Below, piece by piece: positions 1 through 8,642 of a DNA stretch of 35,708 bases. The translations under genes were made by a program, and so were the position numbers. The DNA comes from UBA5070 sp035913415. GTDB taxonomy: Bacteria; Fibrobacterota; Fibrobacteria; UBA5070. The notes beneath the pieces were generated by a model, which saw only the letters and a program-made list of their open reading frames with translations, was not told where the DNA came from and did not search any database. The stretch's first letter is position 1; each line of letters begins with the position of its first letter. Where the stretch lies: NCBI GenBank assembly GCA_035913415.1, contig JAMIIV010000003.1, forward strand, positions 1-35,708, given 5' to 3'.

Positions 1-1628
1 TCCCGGTTGCCCGCGGCGTCCCAGCCGTTGTTCAAGATGGTGGAGTCGACGGTGGCATCTCCCCACTTGGGCTCCAGGTACCCCGCGACTCCCGGCCGCA
101 TCGAAATGAAGTTGACGTTCCGTGCCCAGTAGTTCTTTTGCGCGGAGATGTCCGCCTTGGCGGCGCCGACACCGGTAGCGGATTTGATCAATCCTGAAGC
201 GTTGGTCCCGAACACATCGACAACCTGGTTGTTGCTGATGGTATACGGTGCTCCATTGAACGTTGCCGTGAAATTTCCACCTTGGGCCAGTTCCCATCCA
301 TTCCACAGGAGCTGATTCATCTGGTAGCCCGTGTAAACCTTGACGGGGGCATCGAAGTTGATATAGCACGGAGCCTTCTGGCTGGAAAGCGCACACGCCG
401 CGGGATCGTTGACGTTGCCGCTGGACATCGACTGCGTCTGGAGGCCGGAATCGGAAGCGATCTCGAAGGTATTGTGGAACAGGAAGTTCTTGTACCAACT
501 GAGAATCTGGCGCTCCTGCCCCATTTGATCAGCCTGATCTTTGGTGGCGCGGTACCAGTTGGTCATGAGGTTGTTGTAGAAGTAATGCTGGACACCTGGC
601 TTGAAGTAGCCGTGGCCCATGATCATGGAAGAGCCATTGATGGTGTTGTTGTAGATCTTGTGCGGAACGATCATCACGTCCTTGACGAACATGAATCCGC
701 CGACGTGATTGTTCGCGTCCGAGCTGGAATCCTTGGTGGAGGCAAACCGGGTGTTGGCGTTGGAATCCAGGATGTTATAACGGATGGTGGAACCGATGTC
801 CCACTCCATCTCGTTGTAGATGCCCCACCAATTGTGGTCGATGTAGTTCCGTTCAATCAGGTGGCCACCCACCTTGCCGAACTGAGAATAGGGGATGATG
901 TCGGCCACGTCGAGGTCGTCCGGGTTGGGTGCGGCAAAAGCACCACCGACATTGCGATTCTGCATGTAAATCGAGGTGTAGAAGTTCCGAATCTGGTTGT
1001 TGCGAACCTCAACACCTTTCGATTGGAACAAATTGATTCCCACATTGCCGAAGTACACTTCGTACTTGCAATCCCAGATGCCCTTGTTCACGAATGTCTT
1101 GGGGCTGACACCATCAAGATGGAGCCCTTCGATCACGATGTTGTTGGACTTGTACACCACCACCAGGCCGTTGTGCTGAAAGCCGCTTGTGGAATACTTG
1201 TTTGTGGTGTTCTTCGAACCACCCGGGGCATCGTCACAGGTCTTGGGCCAGCGGCGCCATCCTGCAGGACGATCTGGATCGGTGGGCTGCGCTGCCGTCC
1301 CCCCGGTCATGGAAATATCGGTGCGGGTATAGAGGCGTGGCCGAATCCCCGCCACCATGAGGTTCGGTGCCGACCGAATCTTGAGATTGTTCTTACTCTC
1401 GATCCAGATCTCGCGAGGGAGATAGTAGGTGGTGTCCAACAGATGGACTTCGCAGCCCTCAGCAGGGCAAGCGTTGACGGCAGCCTGGATGCTGGGCTGA
1501 TTGCCACCGGCACCTACAGTGAAGACAACTTGGGCGCTACCCTGGGCAGGCATAAGGGCCACCGCAGCCAAGGCACCGAGTACCCAGCGGACGAGGCCAA
1601 CCTTCGAGGCGACTGCACGTCTGAGCAT
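1..1628 (-). CDS. Secreted right-handed parallel beta-helix protein (3' end cut by window edge)
   Basis: I translated this by hand from the ATG at 1626-1628; the frame stays open to base 1, about 542 codons, so the C-terminus lies outside the window. An AGGAG sits about 8 nt upstream. The N-terminus is a signal peptide (Arg-Arg, then a Val/Leu/Ala-rich core ending near PAQGSAQ). After it comes VFTVGAGGNQPSIQAAVNAC, the usual entry into a pectate-lyase-type beta-helix. The body has many short Asn/Gly-rich turns such as NNTINGSSMI, VGGHLIERNYID and NNQIRNF, typical of PbH1 coils. This fold is known in polysaccharide lyases and in non-enzymatic adhesive proteins. No catalytic set could be assigned, so substrate and activity are unknown. 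It is transcribed alone, downstream of lpxD, with a 165-nt leader. Confidence 0.8.
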   Translation of the reverse strand, partial: MLRRAVASKVGLVRWVLGALAAVALMPAQGSAQVVFTVGAGGNQPSIQAAVNACPAEGCEVHLLDTTYYLPREIWIESKNNLKIRSAPNLMVAGIRPRLYTRTDISMTGGTAAQPTDPDRPAGWRRWPKTCDDAPGGSKNTTNKYSTSGFQHNGLVVVYKSNNIVIEGLHLDGVSPKTFVNKGIWDCKYEVYFGNVGINLFQSKGVEVRNNQIRNFYTSIYMQNRNVGGAFAAPNPDDLDVADIIPYSQFGKVGGHLIERNYIDHNWWGIYNEMEWDIGSTIRYNILDSNANTRFASTKDSSSDANNHVGGFMFVKDVMIVPHKIYNNTINGSSMIMGHGYFKPGVQHYFYNNLMTNWYRATKDQADQMGQERQILSWYKNFLFHNTFEIASDSGLQTQSMSSGNVNDPAACALSSQKAPCYINFDAPVKVYTGYQMNQLLWNGWELAQGGNFTATFNGAPYTISNNQVVDVFGTNASGLIKSATGVGAAKADISAQKNYWARNVNFISMRPGVAGYLEPKWGDATVDSTILNNGWDAAGNR

Positions 1629-1665
1629 GTCTGACTCTCCTGAATAGAAAAAACGATGATTCAAT

Positions 1666-1689
1666 CCGTAGTACGGACCCAATCTACGG
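1666..1689. promoter_or_regulatory. Palindrome plus third half-site in leader of beta-helix gene
   Basis: CCGTAGTACGG (1666-1676) is a perfect 11-nt palindrome. A further CTACGG (1684-1689) repeats one arm, so CCGTAG at 1666 can also pair with it. It lies 38-61 nt upstream of the start at 1628. It could be an operator or an mRNA hairpin; no clear promoter hexamers were assigned beside it. Confidence 0.3.
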
Positions 1690-1793
1690 CCTGCCCCTAG
1701 ACGTCCGCTGGTCATTTCCGATGGCGATCGAACCCGACCAACGCCCACCCAGGGCGCGCTTGCGCACATTGACATAGTAGCAGAATCGGCCTC

Positions 1794-2903
1794 TCAGGTT
1801 CCCACGTTCGGGGAAAAAGTGGACGAATGTGTTCTCCGCGTAGGTACACCGTGAGCCTGGTCACGAAGCCATTCTCCTCGGGGACGCGCAGGGAATCCCG
1901 CCAGGACCGTTCCTGCGGGCCACGATCGTGTCACTCCCGCCTGGCCCGCCACCCGGCAACCCGCGCCAAGACGCACATGGTCGGCAAATCCGGCTTGGCC
2001 GCCCACCATGCACCCGGGCTCAAGTTCCACGCTTCCAGCCAAGCCCACCTGGCCCGCAAGCACGCACCCCTGCCCGATCCGGCAATTGTGCCCGACTTGC
2101 ACCAGAGCGTCGATGCGAACTTCCGCCCCGATCCAGGTCGGCTCGAGCAGGCCGGCTGCCACGTTGACCTGAGGCCCCAGGAACACGTTGTCCCCGACCT
2201 GGACACCGGCTCGGTGTGGCAGCAGGAGCGAGGCAATCGGAGGTGAGATCGCTCCAGGGGGCAGGGAAGGCGGGGTGGTTTTGGCTGGGTTGGTCTCGAC
2301 AGGCTCGACCACCGGTGGTCCAGACTCGGGCGCCGGTGCGACAGGCTCGACCACCGGTGGTTCAGACTCGGGCGCCGGTGCGCCAGGATCGAGCTGCGGG
2401 GCAGGAGGTGGGTGGTATAGGCCAAAGCCTGGAGAACCGAGTACGACGTGATCGCACAGGGTGCATCCCGAGCCGACAACAACCCCGGAATGCACCACCA
2501 CACCCGCCCCGAGGTGCGTCCCCTCCCCGATGCGGGCGTCGCGATGGATCCGAGCGAACCGGGCAATCTCCCCGAAACGGGCAACCACGTCATCCTGCGA
2601 CCACCAGAGATCGGGGACAGGTTCCCGGGCGAGAACCATCACCAAGGTCGCGAGGGCGGTTTCCGGGGATTTCACCTCGAGCCCCTGATCCCCCGGTTCG
2701 TTCGGCCCCACGATTCTCAATCCAGCCCGGCATTTCCGGCGCACGTCCAAGGGAACACGCCCCCCCAGGACCGCCACATCCGCCCCTCCGGCGTACCGGG
2801 GATCCCGAAGGGAAGCCCACACCCGGTGGGGGGTGCAGGAACGCAAACGCCCTCCGAGAAGATCCCGAAGGGCGTTGGTATCCAGGTTCAGCGCCAGGGC
2901 CAA
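1794..2903 (-). CDS. lpxD: UDP-3-O-acylglucosamine N-acyltransferase LpxD with proline-rich insertion
   Basis: LpxD adds the second acyl chain to UDP-3-O-acylglucosamine in lipid A synthesis in the cytoplasm. Residues 1-105 match the N-terminal uridine-binding domain, and hexapeptide repeats follow from about 115. The catalytic-histidine segment is IDALVQVGHNC (His272), followed by IGQGCVLAGQVGLAGS; a second family His is likely in GFADHVRLG. The start is TTG with GGGAG just upstream; the encoded LDTNALRDLLGGRLRS lines up with family N-termini. The gene lies 22 nt after skp, the classic bamA-skp-lpxD order. Length is 369 aa against about 340 for E. coli. The excess is residues about 165-225, a Pro/Glu/Val-rich insert with a 14-residue tandem repeat between GFGLYHPPP and LLLPHRAGVQVG. 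The family TTIDRG stretch is also poorly conserved. Confidence 0.9.
   Translation of the reverse strand: MALALNLDTNALRDLLGGRLRSCTPHRVWASLRDPRYAGGADVAVLGGRVPLDVRRKCRAGLRIVGPNEPGDQGLEVKSPETALATLVMVLAREPVPDLWWSQDDVVARFGEIARFARIHRDARIGEGTHLGAGVVVHSGVVVGSGCTLCDHVVLGSPGFGLYHPPPAPQLDPGAPAPESEPPVVEPVAPAPESGPPVVEPVETNPAKTTPPSLPPGAISPPIASLLLPHRAGVQVGDNVFLGPQVNVAAGLLEPTWIGAEVRIDALVQVGHNCRIGQGCVLAGQVGLAGSVELEPGCMVGGQAGFADHVRLGAGCRVAGQAGVTRSWPAGTVLAGFPARPRGEWLRDQAHGVPTRRTHSSTFSPNVGT
2298..2381. repeat. 42-bp in-frame tandem repeat inside lpxD
   Basis: Two 42-bp copies (2298-2339 and 2340-2381) differ at one base, and a degenerate start of a third copy follows. Each encodes 14 residues of the type APAPESxPPVVEPV on the minus strand, so the reading frame is kept. 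Copy 1 contains GACCACCGGTGGTC (2307-2320), a perfect 14-bp palindrome; copy 2 has one mismatch in it. The palindrome and the flanking TCGACAGGCTCGACC look like a small repeat element that entered the gene rather than native LpxD sequence. Confidence 0.85.
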
Positions 2904-2925
2904 AGGTCTCCCGGAGCTTCGAAGG

Positions 2926-3519
2926 TCACTTGGTTGCGGGAGAAACGGGAGCCAGCGGGGCGACCGGGGCCGCAGGCGTGGCGGGGACCACCGATCCGAC
3001 GTATTCGGAGTTCAGGCGGTCCAGAACTTTCTGGGTGATGTCCATCTCGGGTTTGCCCACGAAGAACACCGCACCCGCGGCCTTGTCCAGCACCAGATCG
3101 TACCCTTCGGACTTGGCCACCAGTTGCGCCACGTTGCGGATCTTCTGCAGGATGGGACCGGTGAACTGCTCGTTGACCTTGGCGACCTTGCCATCCTTGC
3201 CGTAGAGGCTCTGGACCAGCTTCTGCAAGTCGGCCTGTTTCTGCTGGAACTGGGCCGAAAGTTCGCGTTTGCGCTCATCCGAGAGCATCAGGCTCTGCTT
3301 CTCGAACTTCTCCTTCATCGCCGCCAAGGCCTTCTGCTTGTCGGCGACTTCCTGCTCCCAGGTGGCCACCTGTTTGTCGTACTTGCCCTGGACCTCCTTG
3401 GTCTCCTTGTACCCATCGAACAGGGCCTTGCTGTCGATGACCGCGATGCGGGGAGACTGGGCGGCAACGCCCATCGCCAACGCGAGGACCAGGGAGAGGG
3501 AGGACAGGAAACGGCGCAT
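2926..3519 (-). CDS. skp: Periplasmic chaperone Skp/OmpH family
   Basis: Skp-type trimeric chaperones hold unfolded outer-membrane proteins in the periplasm and deliver them to the BAM complex. The 197-aa product has a signal peptide (MRRFLSSLSLVLALAMGVAAQ) and the family N-terminal strand RIAVIDSKALFDGY. A long charged, heptad-like helical pair follows (residues about 40-120, many Lys/Glu/Gln), then the closing strand YDLVLDKAAGAVFFVG. The C-terminus carries an unusual Pro/Ala/Val tail (residues about 178-197), possibly flexible. Its ATG is 11 nt after the bamA stop, with GAGAGG as ribosome site, so it is co-transcribed with bamA and lpxD. Confidence 0.92.
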   Translation of the reverse strand: MRRFLSSLSLVLALAMGVAAQSPRIAVIDSKALFDGYKETKEVQGKYDKQVATWEQEVADKQKALAAMKEKFEKQSLMLSDERKRELSAQFQQKQADLQKLVQSLYGKDGKVAKVNEQFTGPILQKIRNVAQLVAKSEGYDLVLDKAAGAVFFVGKPEMDITQKVLDRLNSEYVGSVVPATPAAPVAPLAPVSPATK

Positions 3520-3530
3520 GGTTCGGCCTC

Positions 3531-5918
3531 TCAGAACGGAGATTCGATGATGAAGTTGGGATGGAATCCGATGTTGTCGATCGACTCGCCGTAGCGGTTT
3601 TCGTTGGGATCCAGGCCCCAGGCGAAGTCGAATCCGAGGATGCCCATCATGGGGATGTTCAGGCGGAAGCCGAAGCCCCAGTCGCGTTTGAGCGAACCAA
3701 GGTCGATTTCATCCCAAGGACTGGCGAGCATGTCGGCACGGGCGTCGGCCGTGGTGCGCAGCGTGGATCCGAACACGTTGCCGGCGTCGGCGAAGGTGAG
3801 CAGGTACAAGACCTGGTCGGCGACCGGGTACCGCAGCTCGAGGGTGGTCGAGAGGTACGAGCGTCCCAACCGGTAATAGCCGACAGAACCGGGATCGTAG
3901 CCGCGGAGCTTGCCTTCGTAGCCAAGGGTGCCGCCCATGGAGTACAGATCCTTGGCCTGCAGGATGTCGCCGTCGACCACACCGCCTTGGGCTTCCAGAC
4001 CCAGGACGAACTTGCCGACCGTGGGGAACCACCACTGCACCTTCGAGCGCATTTCGTGGTAGTCGAAGCTGCCCCCCATGGGTCCACCGACGCGGCGGTA
4101 GGAGACCTGGTACACCGAACCCGTCGTGGGGAAGATGGGGAGGTCCTTGTCATCGCGTGTGAGCGTCAGCGAGAGGGAGCTTTCGATGCCATCGGTCTGG
4201 AGCAGACCATCGCGATCGCCACTGTTGCCGTACGAGTTGAAGGAAAACCCGTACCCGGTCGAGGCCGAGACGTAGTCGTCGGGCCAGCGCAGGCGGCGGC
4301 CCAGGCTGACGTTGAACCCGTATTGCGTGAGTTCGTAGTCGTCGTCGTACTGGCTGGTCTGATGGGTCCAGAACAGACTTCCGCCCAGGCGCGTGGGGGT
4401 GTCCATGAACCAGGGCTCACTGCCACCCACCGAAACGCTCTGCTTGTAGCCACCGTACTCCAGCGAGAAGTCGGCGCGCCGACCCGTGCCCAGCACGTTG
4501 GGGACCTGCAGGCCGAGGGTGCCCACGAAGCCGTCGCGCTGGGAGTAGGCTCCACCTGCAGAGAACGTTCCCGTCCCCTTCTCCTTCTCCGCGACGCGGA
4601 AGTTGATGTCGACGGTGCCGTCGTCCTTGGGCTGCGGCTCGGGGACCACGCCGTCGAAGTAGTTGAGCTGCATGATCTCGCGGAAGGAGCGCATGAGCAA
4701 GCTCTGGCGGTAGAGATCGCCGGGGAACATGCGGATCTCGCGGCGGACCACCTTGTCGCGGGTCTTGGTGTTGCCCTCGACGATGATCTGCCCGATGGTG
4801 GCCGGTTGGCCTTCCTGGATGTTGTACAGGAGGTCGACGATGGAGTCGGAGCGGAACGTGCGCACCGGCTTGACCTGCACGAAGATGCGGCCTTCCTCGA
4901 GGTAGGCATCGCGGATGTTGCGCTCTTCGCCCTCGAGCTTCTTGGCGTTCATCACCTCGCCGGAGTCGATCAGGAGGTTGGCGCGCAGTTGGCGCTCGGA
5001 GATGGCGTCGAATCCGGCGAAGGAAACGCGACCCCGACGGAACCGGAGGCCTTCCTTGACCGACAAACGGATGTCCAGACGGTTCTTGCCTTCGCGACGG
5101 GTGATGGTGTCGAGTTTGATCTCGGCGTCCAGGTACCCCTTTTCACGGTAGACTTCGCGGACGTTCTGCAAATCCATCTGGATGCTGTCGTCGTGGAACT
5201 CACCCGAGCGCCACCAGCGCTTTTCCTTGGTGCGCATGGGCTTGAGCAGCTTCTTGCGGTCGATGTTGTCGTTGCCGACGAACACGATCCGGCCCACGCG
5301 GATCTTCGAACCTTCCTGGACCGTCCAGGTCAGAGGCACACGACCGTCGGCGCCAGGTTCGCCTTTGACGGGGTCGATGCGGGCGTCGAGATATCCCTTC
5401 TCGTGGTAGGCCTTCAGGAACGCTTGGCGGTCGCGCTCCAGCGCGACGGGAGTCAGCACGGCGCCTTCGGCCAGGACGGACAATTCCTTGAGGGCCTTGT
5501 CCTTCAGCTTCTTGTTGCCTTCGAACTCGATGGCAGAAACCGACGGATGTTCCTTGACCCGGACCACCACCACCACGCCACCGGTGGGCGAAGCCGCGTA
5601 GTCGATGGAGGCGTCGTCGAGCAGTCCAAGCGCCATGAGCGCGCGCAGGCTCTCGCGGGCACGGTCGGCGAACCCCTCGTCAGTGAGGGAATCCCCCACC
5701 GCCATCCTCAGGGTGCCACGGACCACGGCCGCATCGACGACACGGGTGCCTTCGATGCGGACGGAGTCGACTCCCTGAAGGGGAGATGGGGCCGGTACGG
5801 ACGCCTCGAAGGAGGCGGAGGGACCGGAGAGTTCGGGCAGGTCCTGGGCAAGACCCGCGACCGGAAGGAGTTGCCCCGCGAAGAGCAGGGCCGTGCGAAG
5901 ACGCATTCTGTGTTCCAT
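3531..5918 (-). CDS. bamA: Outer membrane protein assembly factor BamA
   Basis: BamA is the essential Omp85 insertase that folds beta-barrels into the outer membrane. The product has 795 aa with a signal peptide ending near GLAQ. Five POTRA repeats follow (residues about 48-430), with recurring motifs such as VDSVRIEGTRVV, VSAIEFEGNKKLKD, VGRIVFVGNDNIDRKKL and IGQIIVEGNTKTRDKVVRRE. A C-terminal barrel follows. KLRGYDPGSVG is the loop-6 VRGF/Y motif, and the chain ends in FIIESPF, with the terminal Phe of a beta-signal. The annotated start is the first ATG; an ATG four codons later (5906) gives a more standard signal peptide and is equally possible. It is the first gene of the bamA-skp-lpxD operon. 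Confidence 0.96.
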   Translation of the reverse strand: MEHRMRLRTALLFAGQLLPVAGLAQDLPELSGPSASFEASVPAPSPLQGVDSVRIEGTRVVDAAVVRGTLRMAVGDSLTDEGFADRARESLRALMALGLLDDASIDYAASPTGGVVVVVRVKEHPSVSAIEFEGNKKLKDKALKELSVLAEGAVLTPVALERDRQAFLKAYHEKGYLDARIDPVKGEPGADGRVPLTWTVQEGSKIRVGRIVFVGNDNIDRKKLLKPMRTKEKRWWRSGEFHDDSIQMDLQNVREVYREKGYLDAEIKLDTITRREGKNRLDIRLSVKEGLRFRRGRVSFAGFDAISERQLRANLLIDSGEVMNAKKLEGEERNIRDAYLEEGRIFVQVKPVRTFRSDSIVDLLYNIQEGQPATIGQIIVEGNTKTRDKVVRREIRMFPGDLYRQSLLMRSFREIMQLNYFDGVVPEPQPKDDGTVDINFRVAEKEKGTGTFSAGGAYSQRDGFVGTLGLQVPNVLGTGRRADFSLEYGGYKQSVSVGGSEPWFMDTPTRLGGSLFWTHQTSQYDDDYELTQYGFNVSLGRRLRWPDDYVSASTGYGFSFNSYGNSGDRDGLLQTDGIESSLSLTLTRDDKDLPIFPTTGSVYQVSYRRVGGPMGGSFDYHEMRSKVQWWFPTVGKFVLGLEAQGGVVDGDILQAKDLYSMGGTLGYEGKLRGYDPGSVGYYRLGRSYLSTTLELRYPVADQVLYLLTFADAGNVFGSTLRTTADARADMLASPWDEIDLGSLKRDWGFGFRLNIPMMGILGFDFAWGLDPNENRYGESIDNIGFHPNFIIESPF

Positions 5919-6036
5919 CGTCAGTGCGGAGTGAGAGAGAAGGCAAATTAGTCAGCTGTGGAAAAGGCGACCACCCCCTCCGGTACATCCGTCACGATCC
6001 TCATGGACTCGACGAATGCCGGAGGAGGGGGGCCCC

Positions 6037-8514
6037 TCACTCCTCGACGGACGGTCGCGTGGGGGTGAAGACGAGTTTGTCGTCTTCGCGATCGATCAGG
6101 ATGGTGTCCCCGTCGGCGAACTTCCCGCGCAGGAAGTCTTCGGCGAGGGCGTCTTCGACCATGCGCTGGATGGCGCGACGCAGGGGACGCGCGCCCAGCA
6201 TGGGATCGAAGCTCTTTTCCACCAGGAACGTCTTGGCCGCCTCGCTGGGCACGAGGGTGACCTTGCGCTCTTCGAGACGGTTCTGGACTTCCCGCAACTG
6301 GATCTCGATGATGTTCTGGAGATCGGGCTGGCTGAGGGGGTGGAAGACCAGGGATTCGTCGACGCGATTGAGGAACTCGGGATTGAAGGCCTTTTTCAGC
6401 TCGTCCATCACCATGCGTTCCATGCGCTCGTAGTCGGTCTTGGTTTCCCCGTTGGAGAAACCGAGTCCTCCGCGCTTGATGTCGCGAGCCCCCAGGTTGG
6501 AGGTCATGATGATGATCGTGTTGCGGAAATTGACCTTGCGCCCGAAGGAATCGGTGAGGTGGCCGTCGTCGAGGATCTGCAGCAGCATGTTGAAGACGTC
6601 GGGATGGGCCTTCTCGATTTCGTCGAGGAGCACCACGGCGTACGGCTTCTTGCGGATCTTCTCGGAAAGCTGGCCGCCTTCTTCGTAACCCACGTAGCCC
6701 GGAGGAGCGCCGACGAGGCGGGACACGGAGAACTTCTCCATGTATTCGCTCATGTCGATGCGCACCAGGGCGTCGGGGCTCTTGAACAGAACCTCGGCGA
6801 GGGCCTTGCAGAGTTCGGTCTTGCCCACGCCCGTGGGGCCCAGGAAGATGAACGAACCGATGGGACGGCGATTGTTGTGGAAACCCGCGCGGCTGCGGCG
6901 GATGGCGCGGCTGACCACTTCGATGGCGCGCTCCTGGCCGACGACGCGTTTGTGGAGTTCGGCTTCCAGGCCCAGCAGATTGAGGCCTTCGGCGGCGTCG
7001 ACACGGGTGATGGGGATGCCCGTCATCTTCGAAACGACATCGGTGATGACGTCTTCGTCGACCATCAGACGCTCTTCGCCACGCTCGGTCTTCCAGGTGG
7101 TCTTGGCCTCAGCGAGGGCTTCCTGCAACTTTTCCTGGCTGTCGCGGAAGCGCGCGGCCGCCTCGTAGTCCTGGTCGGTGACGGCCTGCTCCTTGAGCGC
7201 GACCACCTCGTTGATCTGGTCTTCCATCTCGCGGATGCTGGGAGGCACCGTGAGGCTGGACAGACGGATGCGGGCTCCGGCCTCGTCGATGATGTCGATG
7301 GCCTTGTCCGGCAGGAAACGGTTGTTCATGTACCGTTCGGAGAGTTTGACCGCCGCTTCGAGGGCCTCGGTGGTGTAGCTCACCTTGTGGTGCTTCTCGT
7401 AGCGCTCCTTGAGCCCCTTGAGGATCTCGACGGTTTCGTCGGCCGAAGGGGGGTCCACCGTGATGCTCTGGAAACGACGTTCCAGGGCTCCATCCTTCTC
7501 GATGTGCTTGCGGTACTCGTCGAAGGTGGTGGCGCCGATGCACTGCAACTCGCCACGGGCGAGAGCGGGCTTGAAGATGTTCGAGGCGTCGAGACTGCCT
7601 TCGGAACCACCCGCGCCGACGATGGTGTGGATTTCGTCGATGAAGGTGATGACGTTGTCGTTCTTCTGGAGCTCGGCCATCAGGGCCTTCAGACGCTCCT
7701 CGAACTGGCCGCGGTACTTGGTGCCCGCGACGATGGAGGCCATGTCCAGCGTGACGACGCGCTTCTGCTCGAGAATCTCGGGGATCTTGCGCTCGACGAT
7801 CTTGAGCGCGAGACCTTCCACCACGGCGGTCTTGCCGACGCCGGGCTCGCCGATGAGCAGGGGGTTGTTCTTCTTGCGGCGCGACAGAATCTGGATGACG
7901 CGCTCGATTTCCTTGTCGCGGCCGATGATGGGATCGAGTTTGCCCAGTTTGGCCAGTTCGGTGAGGTCGCGACCGAAGTGGTCCAGGAACGGGGTCTTGC
8001 TCTTCTTCTTGCCGGCCGCGCCGGGAGCCTGCGGGGCTTCGCCGAAGGCCTGGTTCTGCTGCGCCGGCGACTCCGAGCCGCGCAGGACCTTGTCGATCTC
8101 TTCGCGGCAGGCGTCGTAGTCGACCCCCACGGCGGCAAGGGCGGTGGCAGCCGCGGACTCGTTGTCCTTCATCAGCGCCAGCAGGATGTGCTCGGTGCCG
8201 ATGTACTTGTGGCTCATCGCCCGAGCTTCCTGGGCGGCGATCTCCAGGACCTTCTTCGCGCGGGGCGTGAAGGGGATCATCTGGCCGATGGTCATCATGC
8301 CACCCGAGGTGTTGATGCTCTTCTCGATGTTGCGGGACAGCTCTTCGAGGTCTACGCTGAGATTCTTCAGGACGGCGATGGCGACGCCATCCCCTTCGCG
8401 GATGAGCCCGAGCAGCAGGTGCTCGGTTCCCACATAATCGTTCCCCAGCCGGACAGACTCTTCGCGAGCCAGCTGCATCACCTTCTTCACGCGATCGGTG
8501 AACATTCCGTTCAT
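6037..8514 (-). CDS. clpC: ATP-dependent Clp protease ATP-binding subunit ClpC
   Basis: This is a double-AAA+ unfoldase that feeds substrates to ClpP in the cytoplasm. The 825-aa product has the tandem Clp N-domain (FTDRVKKVMQLAREE, GTEHLLLGL, second copy GTEHILLAL). AAA-1 has Walker A GEPGVGKT at 222-229. A central UVR-type coiled segment (MEDQINEVVALKEQAVTDQD) distinguishes ClpC from ClpB. AAA-2 has GPTGVGKT and the downstream D2 domain. AGGAG lies about 7 nt before the ATG at 8514, which favours it over the ATG three codons later. No clpP or mcsA/mcsB is adjacent. It lies upstream of bamA on the same strand with a 118-nt gap. Confidence 0.95.
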   Translation of the reverse strand: MNGMFTDRVKKVMQLAREESVRLGNDYVGTEHLLLGLIREGDGVAIAVLKNLSVDLEELSRNIEKSINTSGGMMTIGQMIPFTPRAKKVLEIAAQEARAMSHKYIGTEHILLALMKDNESAAATALAAVGVDYDACREEIDKVLRGSESPAQQNQAFGEAPQAPGAAGKKKSKTPFLDHFGRDLTELAKLGKLDPIIGRDKEIERVIQILSRRKKNNPLLIGEPGVGKTAVVEGLALKIVERKIPEILEQKRVVTLDMASIVAGTKYRGQFEERLKALMAELQKNDNVITFIDEIHTIVGAGGSEGSLDASNIFKPALARGELQCIGATTFDEYRKHIEKDGALERRFQSITVDPPSADETVEILKGLKERYEKHHKVSYTTEALEAAVKLSERYMNNRFLPDKAIDIIDEAGARIRLSSLTVPPSIREMEDQINEVVALKEQAVTDQDYEAAARFRDSQEKLQEALAEAKTTWKTERGEERLMVDEDVITDVVSKMTGIPITRVDAAEGLNLLGLEAELHKRVVGQERAIEVVSRAIRRSRAGFHNNRRPIGSFIFLGPTGVGKTELCKALAEVLFKSPDALVRIDMSEYMEKFSVSRLVGAPPGYVGYEEGGQLSEKIRKKPYAVVLLDEIEKAHPDVFNMLLQILDDGHLTDSFGRKVNFRNTIIIMTSNLGARDIKRGGLGFSNGETKTDYERMERMVMDELKKAFNPEFLNRVDESLVFHPLSQPDLQNIIEIQLREVQNRLEERKVTLVPSEAAKTFLVEKSFDPMLGARPLRRAIQRMVEDALAEDFLRGKFADGDTILIDREDDKLVFTPTRPSVEE

Positions 8515-8579
8515 GGCGGTTCTCCTACAAGCGTGAAGATAACACGCCCGGGCCCTCCCGCCCGCCCCTCAACGAAGTA

Positions 8580-8601
8580 GAGGCGCCCCGCAAGGCGCCT
8601 C
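8580..8601. terminator. Perfect 8-bp hairpin between DUF547 gene and clpC
   Basis: GAGGCGCC (8580-8587) pairs with GGCGCCTC (8594-8601) around a 6-nt loop. It lies in the 128-nt gap after the DUF547 stop and before clpC. There is no clear T-run on the minus strand, so intrinsic termination is uncertain; it may be an attenuating or mRNA-end structure. Confidence 0.4.
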
Positions 8602-8642
8602 CACTCTCACAAACGGCAGATCGTGCCCGAGGGGCCGAATCC

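Noticed and set aside
282..1634. A 450-codon plus-strand frame at the left end
   Set aside because: The minus strand encodes a beta-helix protein with signal peptide, ribosome site and PbH1 coils; the plus frame has no recognisable feature.
3561..5951. A 796-codon open frame opposite bamA
   Set aside because: It mirrors bamA codons in a high-GC genome, and its translation is a repetitive Val/Asp/Glu/His-rich sequence with no domain; bamA has full-length family motifs.
6016..8580. An 854-codon open frame opposite clpC
   Set aside because: Antisense shadow caused by GC-biased codon use; the ClpC translation is unmistakable along its whole length.
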